From: Maylandia zebra
Taxonomy: Eukaryota > Chordata > Actinopteri > Cichliformes > Cichlidae
DNA length: 64,000 nucleotides
Direction: 5' to 3'
NCBI RefSeq assembly: GCF_041146795.1
Contig: NC_135179.1
Location: 29,355,047-29,419,046 of the forward strand
The position numbers and the translations under genes are program-made. The notes beneath the pieces were generated by a model. The model was not told where the DNA came from. It saw only the letters and a list, made by a program, of their open reading frames with translations, and did no database searches. Within the stretch, counting starts at the first letter, position 1, and each line of letters starts with the position of its first letter. This document shows, in pieces, positions 1-11,654 of this stretch.

Positions 1-3000
1 GTTTATTTCAATTCGCACAAGCGCCCACGCGACTACTCCGCCCGGAGAGAAAAAGAGGGCAGACTCCCTTGCAGAATGGACTTCTACACGACTCCGTTTT
101 ACAGAATGGCGAATAACTTCTCGACCCGACTTTCGTGTCAAAACTGAGCTTTAACATAAACATTTCAATTATTTGAGCAATTACAAGAAATAACTGGAGC
201 GCGAGCGTGCAGCACGCGGAGCAAAAGTAATGGCGTTTGATGTTTGTTATCCATTTAAGCCTCTCTGTGGAAGTTTTGCTATTTTGAAGCCAAATATAGC
301 CAGAAGGCAGAGTGCCTAGTTCATGCAGGTAGCCTGTTGGTTTGAATGATGTGATAAACCGCAACTACCATTCATTTTGCCTGTTGCTCGTAAGCTGGTA
401 ATTTTCCACCAGCCACGAGTGGGCGTGGTTACATGATCATGAACGCACGGGGTTAGAAAAACGACCTGGAGCAGAATTTGTTTCCCCGAATGGGTAACGC
501 TACCAAAGTGAACGGGGGACATTATGTGTATATATATATATATATAGTGTCAGCAGCAGCCGGACGGTAAATGCAGAAACGCTGTCTTGTATTTTCCTAT
601 TTGAGCGCCATATATTCAATGCACCGCTGTCAATGGAGGACGCAAACGTGACAGCGTTTTTTTTCCCTCCTCTGTGGTCACGTGGTCCAGCGCGCTACTT
701 GATGGAAAAATACTGGATTTGGTGTGTAGCGGAGACAGTACACAGCCCAGTAAAGTCATTCTGAGAGGATATTTCGAAGGGCGTTTTGAATGTTTACCCA
801 GCAACACTATCTACCGCTCATTCTTTATGTTTCTTAGAAACCTGTAAGACTCGCTTTTTATTATTATTATTATGATGATGATGTCAAAGTAGTCAGAGGT
901 GGGAAGTAATATCTATTTTTAAAGTCCAAGTCGGACTGAGATGCACGTCAGTCAGTGAAATTGCGCAAACTGCAAGAAAATCCATTACCAGTCGGGTTGT
1001 TTCAGAGTTGCACGCTGCTCATGAGAAGCGTACGTGTTATGTTATAGTGCATGTCATGATGATACACTACAAGGGGAACTGACTGCACACAACTTGCAGT
1101 GTAATGTCAAAGCTATTCGTATTAATGAAAAGTTTTTTTTCTTTTTGCATATTTTCCATGTCGAAAATAAGTTATGTTATTTCACCTGTTCTGCCAGTGT
1201 GCCAATGGCGTCCCAGTGTCCTTGGATCAGCCTCACACCTCAGACAGTTGGCCTATATCCGAGCCTTTGTTATTAACAAACAAGATTTCAAAGCCTATTA
1301 TCTATGTGTGGAGTCATGCACGCCATTTGCTTTGCCCTCCGTCCTGTCACAGAGTGCCTGACCCTCAGGAGGACAGGATGTGCACATTTCTAGATACAAA
1401 CAGGTCATCCTGCTTTTTGGGAATGTAATAGACTAGGCAAAGCTATCTGAAGTCCAATTTATATTATGTGCAAGGTAAGACATATTAACATTGGGATATG
1501 CTTTAACTGTGGTGGCTTATCATTTACATATAGTGCATGCACATAGTTGTCCACCCTTGTGAGTTTGACAGTTGTAATATATATATGCAAACAAATAAGT
1601 AAGTATGATAGACTGCTATTTTTAATGCCCAACAGGAAAGTGTAAGTGCAAATCAACAAACCTCCAAGTAGGTGTGTGACCTCTGCAGGAAAAAGTGTCA
1701 GGTACAATTTATAGCGAAGCCTCAGATATTGAAAAATGGATCTAAACCCATACCACAGCTGAAGGCTGATTTTTTTTTTTTTTTTTTTTTTTTTTTCCCA
1801 TAAAGCCAGAAAAGCTTTTTTTAAACATCAGCCGTGTCTTCACTGTAGGGTCCACCAGTGCCCTTATCATAGAAAGTAGGCCACACTGTTTAAAGTTTAT
1901 GTCACTCTGATATCATTAAAAATAGATGTAGTACTATGAAAATCCTCATCGTGTCATTCATTTTCCCACCCTACACGAGCCCAGCTGCCCGCAGGGCCTC
2001 ACTGTCCACACAAATGAGGTTCTCTGGTAGAGCGGTGCTGGAATTTATTTTCAAACATGTGTGAAGTTTGGAGGTAACCAAGCTCGATCAGGCACAGGCT
2101 GGTTAAAGCTTGTTCTCTCTGGCTGGAGCCTAGTAGGACATTTACATATATTATCGTTGCACCACACTAGTGGGCTGACCTCTATGTGGCAATCAACTTA
2201 AAAAAAAACATATTGAAAGTTGTTGTGCTGGCTCATACTCCTCTTGTCCCAGTGCCCGAATGGTCAGCTTTGGCATGCAGGTCTATGATAGGAAAAAGAG
2301 AAATGAAAAGTGGTGCATAATTTCAGGGTATTATTGCGCAATGATTCCAGTGTGACAGAAAAAGTCAACTTGTTGTCAACTCTGTGGGCTGTTTAAACAA
2401 TGCGTTTTACTTGCTTGTACCAGCTGCTGGTCGGTACAGGAAACTAATCTGTGCTACAGAGAATAAAAACACTCATTGTTTTTTGATTAGCCTCTGACTC
2501 TAGCCCATGTTAAAGTCAGGACCTTATAAACAATTAATAGCGCCATCTCCTGCTGTAGAAGTGTTTCACACTCCTGCGTCTAAGATGTGATTTTGGAGTG
2601 CCATCTGCTGGAGAAATGGCTTCTTTTTTTTGCTATCGCTGAGATCAAATCTCAAAGCAGTATTTCTATTTCCATTGTATTTGCAATATTGAGGTATTAT
2701 AATTTTCTGAGCTTTGTCCACAGTCTTACAAATTTGGATCTTGGGTGTCATTTTAATGAGCTGTAGAAAGTCTAATGGTCTCTTAAAGTGTGTGTTGGTT
2801 ATCTGGGTTACCAAAAAATTCTGGGTTCCAAACCAAAGTTAACTTATCAAATTGAAGCTTAAATCAGTGCTCATATGGAGACCTTTGCTGTAGGCAATAC
2901 ACATAGATATTTTGTTTCTAAATCTATGCTTAAGTTTTTAGTTTTAAATGCAAAAAACAAAGATTTAACATCTCTAAAGCACATAACAGAGGATGAAGAA

Positions 3001-3013
3001 CCCCTCATTTCTT
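1..3013. other. Gene-free left flank
   Basis: No coding exon with recognisable homology or a convincing splice frame is visible. The first 800 bases are richer in GC and CpG than the rest. They include a short (TA)n run near 526-546 and a GC-rich stretch around 600-800 that could be promoter-proximal DNA of a gene beyond the left edge, but nothing proves this. A 27-base T run lies at 1770-1796. The remainder is AT-rich unique-looking sequence. Confidence 0.5.
1770..1796. repeat. Poly-T tract (27 T)
   Basis: An uninterrupted run of 27 T. It could be the A-tail of a minus-strand retroposed sequence, but no SINE or LINE body was recognised beside it. Confidence 0.85.
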
Positions 3014-3015
3014 TA

Positions 3016-4553
3016 CAGGGAGTGCAGAATTATTAGGCAAGTTGTATTTTTGAGGAATATTATTGAACAACAACCATGTTCTCAATGAACCCAAAAACTC
3101 ATTAATATCAAAGCTGAATGTTTTTGGAAGTAGGTTTTAGTTTTAGCTTTTTTAGGGGGATATCTGTGTGTGCAGGTGACTATTACTGTGCATAATTATT
3201 AGGCAACTTAACAAAAAACAAATATATACCCATTTCAATTACTTATTTTTACCAGTGACACCAATATAACATCTCCACATTCACAAATATACATTTCTGA
3301 CATTCAAAAACAAAACAAAAACAAATCAGCGACCAATATAGCCACCTTTCTTTGCAAGGACACTCAAAAGCCTGCCATCCATGGATTCTGTCAGTGTTTT
3401 GATCTGTTCACCATCAACATTGCGTGCAGCAGCAACCACAGCCTCCCAGACACTGTTCAGAGAGGTGTACTGTTTTCCCTCCTTGTAAATCTCACATTTG
3501 ATGATGGACCACAGGTTCTCAATGGGGTTCAGATCAGGTGAACAAGGTGGCCATGTCATTAGTTTTTCTTCTTTTATACCCTTTCTTGCCAGCCACGCTG
3601 TGGAGTACTTGGACGCGTGTGATGGAGCATTGTCCTGCATGACAATCATGTTTTTCTTGAAGGATGCAGACTTCTTCCTGTACCACTGCTTGAAGAAGGT
3701 GTCTTCCAGGAACTGGCAGTAGGACTGGGAGTTGAGCTTGACTCCATCCTCAACCCGAAAAGGCCCCACAAGCTCATCTTTGATGATAGCAGCCCAAACC
3801 AGTACTCCACCTCCACCTTGCTGGTGTCTGAGTGGGACTGGAGCTCTCTGCCCTTTACCAATCCAGCCACGGGCCCATCCATCTGGCCCATCAAGACTCA
3901 CTCTCATTTCATCAGTCCATAAAACCTTAGAAAAACCAGTCTTGAGATATTTCTTGGCCCAGTCTTGACGTTTCAGCTTTTGTGTCTTGTTCAGTGGTGG
4001 TCGTCTTTCAGCCTTTCTTACCTTGGCCATGTCTCTGAGTATTGCACACCTTGTGCTTTTGGGCACTCCAGTGATGTTGCAGCTCTGAAATATGGCCAAA
4101 CTGGTGGCAAGTGGCATCTTGGCAGCTGCACGCTTGACTTTTCTCAGTTCATGGGCAGTTATTTTGCGCCTTGGTTTTTCCACACGCTTCTTGCGACCCT
4201 GTTGACTATTTTGAATGAAACGCTTGATTGTTCGATGATCAGAAGCTTTGCAATTTTGAGACTGCTGCATCCCTCTGCAAGATATCTCACTATTTTTGAC
4301 TTTTCTGAGCCCGTCAAGTCCTTCTTTTGACCCATTTTGCCAAAGGAAAGGAAGTTGCCTAATAATTATGCACACCTGATATAGGGTGTTGATGTCATTA
4401 GACCACACCCCTTCTCATTACAGAGATGCACATCACCTAATATGCTTAATTGGTAGTAGGCTTTCGAGCCTATACAGCTTGGAGTAAGACAACATGCATG
4501 AAGAGGATGATGTGGACAAAATACTCATTTGCCTAATAATTCTGCACTCCCTG
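3016..4553 (-). mobile_element. Tc1/mariner-superfamily transposon, copy A (nearly full length)
   Basis: Both ends carry the same terminal inverted repeat beginning CAGGGAGTGCAGAATTATTA. A TA lies directly before the left end (3014-3015); the base pair after the right end reads TG, so one half of the expected TA target duplication looks mutated. Internal repeats of the TIR core (GCCTAATAATTATGCA) occur near 3188-3207 and 4357-4373, giving an extended, repeated-end architecture. The transposase gene is on the minus strand. The element is nearly identical to the oppositely oriented copy at 5884-7446. The acidic triad spacing, counted by eye from the second D to the E, is 38 residues, so this looks like the DD38E branch of the Tc1 group (described as Intruder, from memory) and not classic DD34E. 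Confidence 0.93.
3326..4335 (-). pseudogene. Tc1-like DD38E transposase, copy A, frameshifted
   Basis: This encodes a DDE transposase that would cut and paste the element at TA sites. The family start codon is at 4335, giving the N-terminus MGQKKDLTG. Compared with copy B, seven bases (aagcgtg in copy B) are missing near 4238, inside the N-terminal paired-like helix-turn-helix. The start therefore lies out of frame with the rest; the length of 1010 nt, versus 1017 in copy B, agrees. The downstream frame is open through the catalytic core: first D in VLWTDEMRV, second D in MQDNAPSH, and E in LNPIENLW, ending in KKGGYIGR. The long open frame reaching 4408 arises because the upstream sequence happens to be open in the shifted frame; its N-terminus is not native. 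The copy is probably inactive by one recent deletion. Confidence 0.9.
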
Positions 4554-4557
4554 TGTA

Positions 4558-5881
4558 TTTTGTTGCCAAAATAGGTGCAGCTTTTTACTGAGACATGTCC
4601 AAACAAAACTGGAAACACAGTGTATAAGACTATTCTAATAAGCTTGAAAGTCTTGAAACTTGAACTCCATCAAGTTTAACAAGCTCTCAAACACCACTGG
4701 TTGACAGAGCCTGTACCGTGTTTTACAGATGGCAGTAGATACTCCCTGCTGTACCTCTAAGACCTATTTCCACTGATTTTCAGTCCAATTCTTGTGCAGT
4801 TTAGCATGCCTCAGCCTTTGACATGACTTTTGGAAAATGTCCATCTGATGTAGATAGGCCTGACATTTCTTTCTTTTTTTTGACCTCCACTTTCCTAAAA
4901 AACAATTTAAGCAAAAAATGCACATCGTGCCCAGATAGACCAGGTTTTTGACTAACAGCTCTTTGGGAAGCACCTTATCACTTGATCATTAACAGAAATA
5001 TCTAATCAGCCAATCACGGCAGCAACTCAAGGGGGGGTAAGTTTTCGGACATTGCTCACTTACTGGAATTTTTCCACACGACCACAGAGAATGGTAAGAA
5101 AAAGAGAAAATATCCAGTGAGCAGCAGTTGTTGTCGAAGGTCAGAGGAAAATGGCAACATTGCTTTGAGTTACTAGGATGGTAAAAGTAACTGAAATAAC
5201 TGCTTGTTACACCCAAGGTATGAAGACAGAATCTTGAACACAACATGCTGAACCTTGAAGCTGATGAGCACACTGGGTGCTATGCATGTCAGCTAAAATC
5301 AGAAAACTGAGGCTACACAGGCTCACCAGACCTGGACAACAGAAGATGGGAAAATCATCGCTTGTTCTGATGACTCTCGATTTCTGCTGCAACATTCAGA
5401 TATTAGAGTCAGAATTTGGCATAAAAAATGGAAACATGGATCCATCCTACCTTGTATCAAGAGTTCAGGCTGGTGGTGGTTGTGTAAAGTTGTTGGGGAA
5501 TTTTTTTAACACATTTTTGGTCTCTTAGTACCCACTGAACATAACTTGAATTCCAGAGCCTGTCTGATTGTTTTTGCTTACGATGTATGTTCTTTTATGT
5601 TCTCATCTTCTGACGGCTGCTTCCAACAGGATAACACACTCAAATAATCTCAAACAGCTCTCATACAGCAAGTGTCATTCAGGTCAGCGGGTGTGTTCAA
5701 GTTTTCATGAAATGCTTCAACTTTTCATTCACATCTGGAAAGCCAAATAAGATAAAGGTCAAGCTGTCTGGAATACCCTATTACCCGTCCTCAGACTGAG
5801 TTTAAACACGACTTATAAGTGGTGATGAAATATTGTCTTTTAACAGTGAAGTTTAAAACATATGAAACGTGCTCTAACATC
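4558..5881. other. 1.3-kb spacer between inverted Tc1-like copies
   Basis: AT-rich DNA with no recognised gene. It includes a G7 run at about 5031-5037. Its short open frames lack homology that I recognise. Confidence 0.5.
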
Positions 5882-5883
5882 TA

Positions 5884-7446
5884 CAGGGAGTGCAGAATTA
5901 TTAGGCAAATGAGTATTTTGTCCACATCATCCTCTTCATGCATGTTGTCTTACTCCAAGCTGTATAGGCTCGAAAGCCTACTACCAATTAAGCATATTAG
6001 GTGATGTGCATCTCTGTAATGAGAAGGGGTGTGGTCTAATGACATCAACACCCTATATCAGGTGTGCATAATTATTAGGCAACGTCCTTTCCTTTGGCAA
6101 AATGGGTCAAAAGAAGGACTTGACGGGCTCAGAAAAGTCAAAAATAGTGAGATATCTTGCAGAGGGATGCAGCAGTCTCAAAATTGCAAAGCTTCTGAAG
6201 CGTGATCATCGAACAATCAAGCGTTTCATTCAAAATAGTCAACAGGGTCGCAAGAAGCGTGTGGAAAAACCAAGGCGCAAAATAACTGCCCATGAACTGA
6301 GAAAAGTCAAGCGTGCAGCTGCCAAGATGCCACTTGCCACCAGTTTGGCCATATTTCAGAGCTGAAACATCACTGGAGTGCCCAAAAGCACAAGGTGTGC
6401 AATACTCAGAGACATGGCCAAGGTAAGAAAGGCTGAAAGACGACCACCACTGAACAAGACACACAAGCTGAAACGTCAAGACTGGGCCAAGAAATATCTC
6501 AAGACTGGTTTTTCTAAGGTTTTATGGACTGATGAAATGAGAGTGAGTCTTGATGGGCCAGATGGATGGGCCCGTGGCTGGATTGGTAAAGGGCAGAGAG
6601 CTCCAGTCCCACTCAGACGCCAGCAAGGTGGAGGTGGAGTACTGGTTTGGGCTGCTATCATCAAAGATGAGCTTGTGGGGCCTTTTCGGGTTGAGGATGG
6701 AGTCAAGCTCAACTCCCAGTCCTACTGCCAGTTCCTGGAAGACACCTTCTTCAAGCAGTGGTACAGGAAGAAGTCTGCATCCTTCAAGAAAAACATGATT
6801 TTCATGCAGGACAATGCTCCATCACACGCGTCCAAGTACTCCACAGCGTGGCTGGCAAGAAAGGGTATAAAAGAAGAAAAACTAATGACATGGCCTCCTT
6901 GTTCACCTGATCTGAACCCCATTGAGAACCTGTGGTCCATCATCAAATGTGAGATTTACAAGGAGGGAAAACAGTACACCTCTCTGAACAGTGTCTGGGA
7001 GGCTGTGGTTGCTGCTGCACGCAATGTTGATGGTGAACAGATCAAAACACTGACAGAATCCATGGATGGCAGGCTTTTGAGTGTCCTTGCAAAGAAAGGT
7101 GGCTATATTGGTCGCTGATTTGTTTTTGTTTTGTTTTTGAATGTCAGAAATGTATATTTGTGAATGTGGAGATGTTATATTGGTGTCACTGGTAAAAATA
7201 AATAATTGAAATGGGTATATATTTGTTTTTTGTTAAGTTGCCTAATAATTATGCACAGTAATAGTCACCTGCACACACAGATATCCCCCTAAAATAGCTA
7301 AAACTAAAAACAAACTAAAAACTACTTCCAAAAACATTCAGCTTTGATATTAATGAGTTTTTTGGGTTCATTGAGAACATGGTTGTTGTTCAATAATAAA
7401 ATTATTCCTCAAAAATACAACTTGCCTAATAATTCTGCACTCCCTG
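5884..7446 (+). mobile_element. Tc1/mariner-superfamily transposon, copy B (full length)
   Basis: A complete element with terminal inverted repeats starting CAGGGAGTGCAGAATTATTA, flanked on both sides by TA (5882-5883 and 7447-7448), the expected target duplication. The inner TIR-like GCCTAATAATTATGCA motif recurs near 6064-6082 and 7239-7257. It lies opposite to copy A, 1330 bases away, so the two form a large natural inverted repeat. High identity between the copies suggests recent activity in this lineage. Confidence 0.95.
6102..7118 (+). pseudogene. Tc1-like DD38E transposase, copy B, one nonsense codon
   Basis: The frame runs 338 codons plus stop from the ATG at 6102 to KKGGYIGR. Residues about 10-45 form a paired-like helix-turn-helix (EKSKIVRYLAEG, then KRDHRTIKRF), and a second basic region follows around 50-70. 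The catalytic core has WTDEM, MQDNAPSH and LNPIENLW, with 38 residues between the second D and the E. The only obvious defect is codon 88 (6363-6365), which is TGA here but TGC (Cys) in copy A. Copy A keeps that codon but has a 7-base deletion upstream that copy B lacks. The two lesions are therefore independent and an intact parent was probably present recently. Confidence 0.92.
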
Positions 7447-7599
7447 TATAGGCACATAACACATCAGTTACAGGCAAATGTTGTGCAAAAGCTCAGTGCT
7501 AAAATCCAAGTGTCACATAGTGTTACTAGCGACAGAGGTTACCTGTTGAAAGCTTACACTGAAGATTGTTTGTTTGGGTTTTTTAGCCCAAATTCAGTA

Positions 7600-8035
7600 C
7601 CCTGAGGAGCTGGAATTTATGAATGTTAGATGATCAGCAGCTCAGGCATGAAGTGTTAGGCCGCTTAAAATCACAGAGCGGGGTCAGTGGATGCCGAGGC
7701 ACGTGCTGCACCGAGGTCACCAACTTTCTGCAGATTCAATTACTACAGACCTCCAAACGTCATGTGACCTTCAGATTAGCTCAAGAACAGTGCACAGAGA
7801 GCTTCATGAAATGGGTTTTCATGGCATCTAAGCCTTACATCTCCAAGTGCAATGCTGGATGTAGTGGTGTAAAGCACACTGCCACTGGACTGTAGAGTGC
7901 AGACGTGTTCTCTGGAGTGACAAATCACGCTTCTCAGTCTGACAATCCAATGAACATCTGGGTTTGGCAGTTGCAAAGAGGATGAAAGCAATGGGCCTTA
8001 TAATGATCTGAGTCTGACTTATACCTGCCATAGAG
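7600..8035 (+). mobile_element. Degenerate Tc1-like transposon fragment
   Basis: Internal remnant of a second Tc1-like family, unlike the DD38E pair. The stretch from about 7660 to 7980 resembles the central transposase of fish Tc1 elements. Broken open frames still show pieces such as LQTSKRHVTFRLAQEQC and ISKCNAGCSGVKHTATGL, and the nucleotide run corresponding to GVLWSDKSRFSVW can be seen near 7910-7945. No terminal repeats are visible and several indels are present, so it is old. Confidence 0.65.
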
Positions 8036-8559
8036 GTATAAGATGTAACAAATCAGATTCTAGCCACAACTGTCTGTTTAGTCAAGTTTAGCCAGTCAAA
8101 AAGAAAAAAAAATTAACTGTCTGCCCAGGCAGCCAGCCTACGTCATACGGCACACACACTGAATATTCAACTCCATTTGGATGGTAGCTGATAGAAAGTG
8201 TAGTTCTTACACTTTGATCTGCGCACAGTAAATGCATTTGGATGTTGTACAGCAGGAGCAGAGCCAAAGTAGCCACTGTGATTTTCAAAGTAAAGCTGCC
8301 GAAACACAGCTGTGTGTTTAAGAATTGTTAAATAAGTTCAGTTTTTAGTATTTTCCTTTAAGTGCTGGTACGTTTTACTAGCACAATACTAAGATTACAT
8401 GTTTTTTTCTTAATGTCAGTCTCTTTACCTTCGAGTTCGGTTTGATTGGCACTTGTTTTCTGCCTCAGCTCTGTCACTGCTTCCTTGTGCAAACAGGGCC
8501 TGGAGGGATTTAAAAACATGGACACAGACAATTCAACTATTGAAGAGAGTATGTTGAGA

Positions 8560-8790
8560 TGATAGAAGAGGCACTTTGATGACCTGATGAATCCAGAGTT
8601 AGTGTTTTGGAGATAAAGGTAGAGAGGTAAGACTGAGATTTGGACATGTTGAGAAGATGGATAGTGGATATATTTGACAAAGGATATTGAAGATGGAGCT
8701 TCCAGGCAGGAGGAAAAGAAGATCACAGAGAAGATTTGTGGATGTAGGGGAGGATGATCTGACCCCTGACCCCTAGGGAAAAGTTAAACT
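8560..8790 (+). mobile_element. 3' relic of an RTE-like LINE
   Basis: The sequence around 8630-8785 resembles the 3' coding end of a LINE family common in fish. Its translation has the pattern of a histidine-containing loop followed by a basic stretch (MELPGRRKRRSQRRF-like). It is short, 5'-truncated and mutated. The assignment to the RTE group is from memory of the family and needs a repeat-library search. Confidence 0.5.
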
Positions 8791-8799
8791 TATCTGGTA

Positions 8800-9845
8800 G
8801 TTCATGAATTCAACAGCAGGTGGCACTGTTGAATAAAATAATGACTTGAGTTTCAAACCTTCAGCAGCTCATGTGCTCAAGAACAGCTTCTAAATGCAAA
8901 ACAACACATGAGACCATCTGTGGAAGTGATAAGAAGGTCACTATGCATCAACAATTTTACACAGGATCATATGTTAGTAGATTTTTTTTATTGTGAAATC
9001 TAATTAATGGGTGAAAAAGATCTAAGATCAGCGACAAAGGACAGCTGGACCAACTGAATATACATTGAAAAGAGGTGAGTAAAGGAAGTAAATGTAGTCG
9101 GGTGCAGTGGAACAGCAGAAGCAAAGAAGTGTTCCAAGACGAGGCTCATTAATCTCGTTTAAAAAATGGTATAAAGGCTGATCTTCTTATACACGAGTGT
9201 GACTCTCCTGAGTGTGTCTCTATCAGCCATTCACAGCAGCTCCAACATTGCTTGCAAAGCCAACAAATTTTTTCAGTTTCACAATTGCAGGATGTCGCAG
9301 ACGGCAGCCTTGATGCATAGCTGCAAATGAAAAAGTTTAAAAAAGAAGTAGAATTCACCTTTGTGAGGAGACACTCCCGGCAAATCACGCTGTTTTGATA
9401 GGTACAGTGGAACAAGAGGGTTTTAGGGGGGAGGAGAAACACATTATACTGTAAGTACTTTTAAAAAAACATTCCTACACTGTACAGCTGTAAGTTATTT
9501 TAAGTATTTAGTAATTTGGGGTGTTTAGAGAAAAGGGTTTATGTGACGTAAGCCAGCAAACTAAAGTGATGAAGGAGTTTTGAAGGAAGTTAGGCAGCTA
9601 CAATGAAGCCATTGTAATGCTCTCTAAGAAAGGGTTCAGATGGGATCCTGAAGGCAACAATGAATCAATGCTCAGTGTTTTCTTTTAATCTGTGAAAATA
9701 CAGAAATAATCACAATCTTTTAAAGAACTCCTGTTTCTACTGCAGAATGAATGTGGCACTAATCTGCTGATATTGACTTTGTCTGTCATCATTTCCCTCT
9801 GGTCATCACCACGAGGACATTTTAATTTGTGGAAACACAGTATTC
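8800..9845. other. Gene-free stretch
   Basis: Unique-looking AT-rich DNA up to the edge of the inverted-repeat arm. Short open frames here have no recognised domain. Confidence 0.4.
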
Positions 9846-10377
9846 AGCCACCTTTCTGCAAACAACAACAACAACAACAACAACAAACAAAAGGCATTCC
9901 CAGCTGTACTTTGTATGTCTACAGTCAAATATGTGAAAACCACTTTTCTTTTCATGTCATGACTTTAAGTAACAGTAAGGCATTTTTACATTCACGTGTC
10001 ACTTGAGTCCAGAATTGCTGTTAAATAGTTGAACAAAACTCATCACTCGCCCTGGACGTGTGAGTCCATGTTTTCTATTTCACAACATGAAATATTATTT
10101 AGAATATGAATGGGGTCTGAATGCCAAAATTAAGTTAGTTCTGCTGTAAGGTGCAGATTTGCATCATGTTGCTAGGAAACAAACTGGTTTGAATCAAATT
10201 TATTTTCAAAGCTGTAACGGTGTCTTACTTTTAGGATTTCTGTCACAGGCCTACACTTGGTTACAACTCTGCTTATTTTACAAATTTGTTTTTGTTTTTC
10301 TTCAGTTGACATGTGACCAAATCTGCACTCAAAAGCTGTATTCTGAAATTACAGTTAAGTTTTGATGCATAATTGCA

Positions 10378-11485
10378 ATGGACGCCATCAGATATGAAAA
10401 CTGCTATGCACCCAGTGAGGTTTCCAAACAGACGGTTCCTTCAGACTGGAGAAATGTTGAGTGGACCGACGTACGTTTCCCTTCTGCTTTCTGAGGATCA
10501 TAACAGGACGTCAGCTCTGTGCTTTGCTGTCTGACTCTGTGCTTTACTCTGACAGAAAATGAAAGTCTATCTGAATTCTGACCAAGCTGTTACTGCCAAG
10601 GATCTGCTCAGCATGTTCTCATCTTTTGGATGTGTCATCTCTGTTCAGGTAACTGTCTTACAAACGTGCTTTAGAAATGCAAAATTCACTTTCATTTGCT
10701 TCACGATTTTCCTCTCGTACTTCAGACGATTGTGAAAAACAATCACAGATACGGGATGATGCATTACCGCAGTGCCGATGAAGCTGCCGTGGCTTTGAGG
10801 GAAATGAAGAGCAGCACCAAAGTCTTCTTCGTAGCTCAAGTAGGCATCAGGGAGGTCAGAGAGGGCCCCAAGGATAAAAGATCCGAACGTCCCCATCGAG
10901 CACCACCAGGCAGCTGTAGTTACCGCCCACTGCACAGACGTCCCATTCTGTGGGAACCACTGTTTCCAGCTTACAGACAGGTAATGAAACATTTGGACTC
11001 CCACAAAAAAGAAAAAAAATCTAAAGGTTTGTTTTTTTTATGGCTGATGATGGATGTTTTGATAATTTTATGAAATCTTTTGTTTTTCTCTCGTCAGACT
11101 GTGTCTATTGAAATTGATAACCTCCCACGATCTTGGTATGAAAGAGACCTGCTGCTCAGCCTCCTCCCTCCGACCACCATTGATGTAAAGGTGCTTACTC
11201 TCCAGCATTTAAAAGCACTGATTCAGAGAAATACATATGTACACAGCACTGAAAGTTTTAAATACTGTTTCTATTGTTTTAACATGTATGCTCTGTATTA
11301 TGACCGTGCAGATATTTAAGAGAAAAGCCTGTGTGGTCTTGCCGGACTTCTCCAGTGCCTTGAGGCTCAGAGATTTGTTAAACAGTGCCCTTCACCACCT
11401 TCGCTTTATCTTTTCACCTCGTGGAAGACGGAGGTGCCCCACAGTGAAGATATCAGCAGCCGGCACCGTGCTCTGCTCTCGGTGA
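10378..11485 (+). CDS. RRM-like protein, copy 1 (five exons, 235 aa)
   Basis: I do not recognise the gene. Exons: 10378-10470, 10556-10648, 10726-10980, 11098-11190 and 11312-11485. All introns are short, GT-AG and phase 0, and three exons are exactly 93 nt. Residues 33-105 look like a degenerate RNA-recognition motif: strand 1 KVYLNS in the RNP2 position, helix AKDLLSMFSSFG, HRYGMMHY in the RNP1 position, and helix ADEAAVALREM. Residues 148-215 (VSIEIDNLP, ERDLLLSLL, KACVVLPDF, ALRLRDLLN) look like a second, weaker RRM-type fold. A basic linker (GPKDKRSERPHR) lies between, and the C-terminus is basic. No signal peptide or membrane segment is seen. AATAAA at 11557-11562 is a plausible poly(A) signal. 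RNA binding is inferred from the fold only. Clean splicing in every exon argues for a real, selected gene. Confidence 0.68.
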
Positions 11486-11556
11486 CCTGTGACCTCTGCA
11501 TGCTGTTACATATACAGATCAACACAAAAGCAACAATAACACAACTTCAGTATAAT

Positions 11557-11562
11557 AATAAA
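11557..11562 (+). terminator. Candidate poly(A) signal of RRM-like gene copy 1
   Basis: AATAAA, 72 bases after the stop codon and inside the duplicated arm. The mirror copy is at 31150-31155. Confidence 0.5.
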
Positions 11563-11654
11563 TGTAAATGCTGCTGTAGAGCTGGACCCATTATTTCTGC
11601 ATTACATGTGTTACATGATTAAAACCAGAGAAAACAGGAGCTTAAAAGATGGGA

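Noticed and set aside
3965-4330. 121-codon plus-strand open frame (and its mirror at 6138-6479)
   Set aside because: Antisense shadow of the Tc1-like transposase, present in both copies because the element is duplicated.
9862-9889. CRISPR-like regular repeats
   Set aside because: A simple CAA microsatellite; no array structure anywhere in the window.
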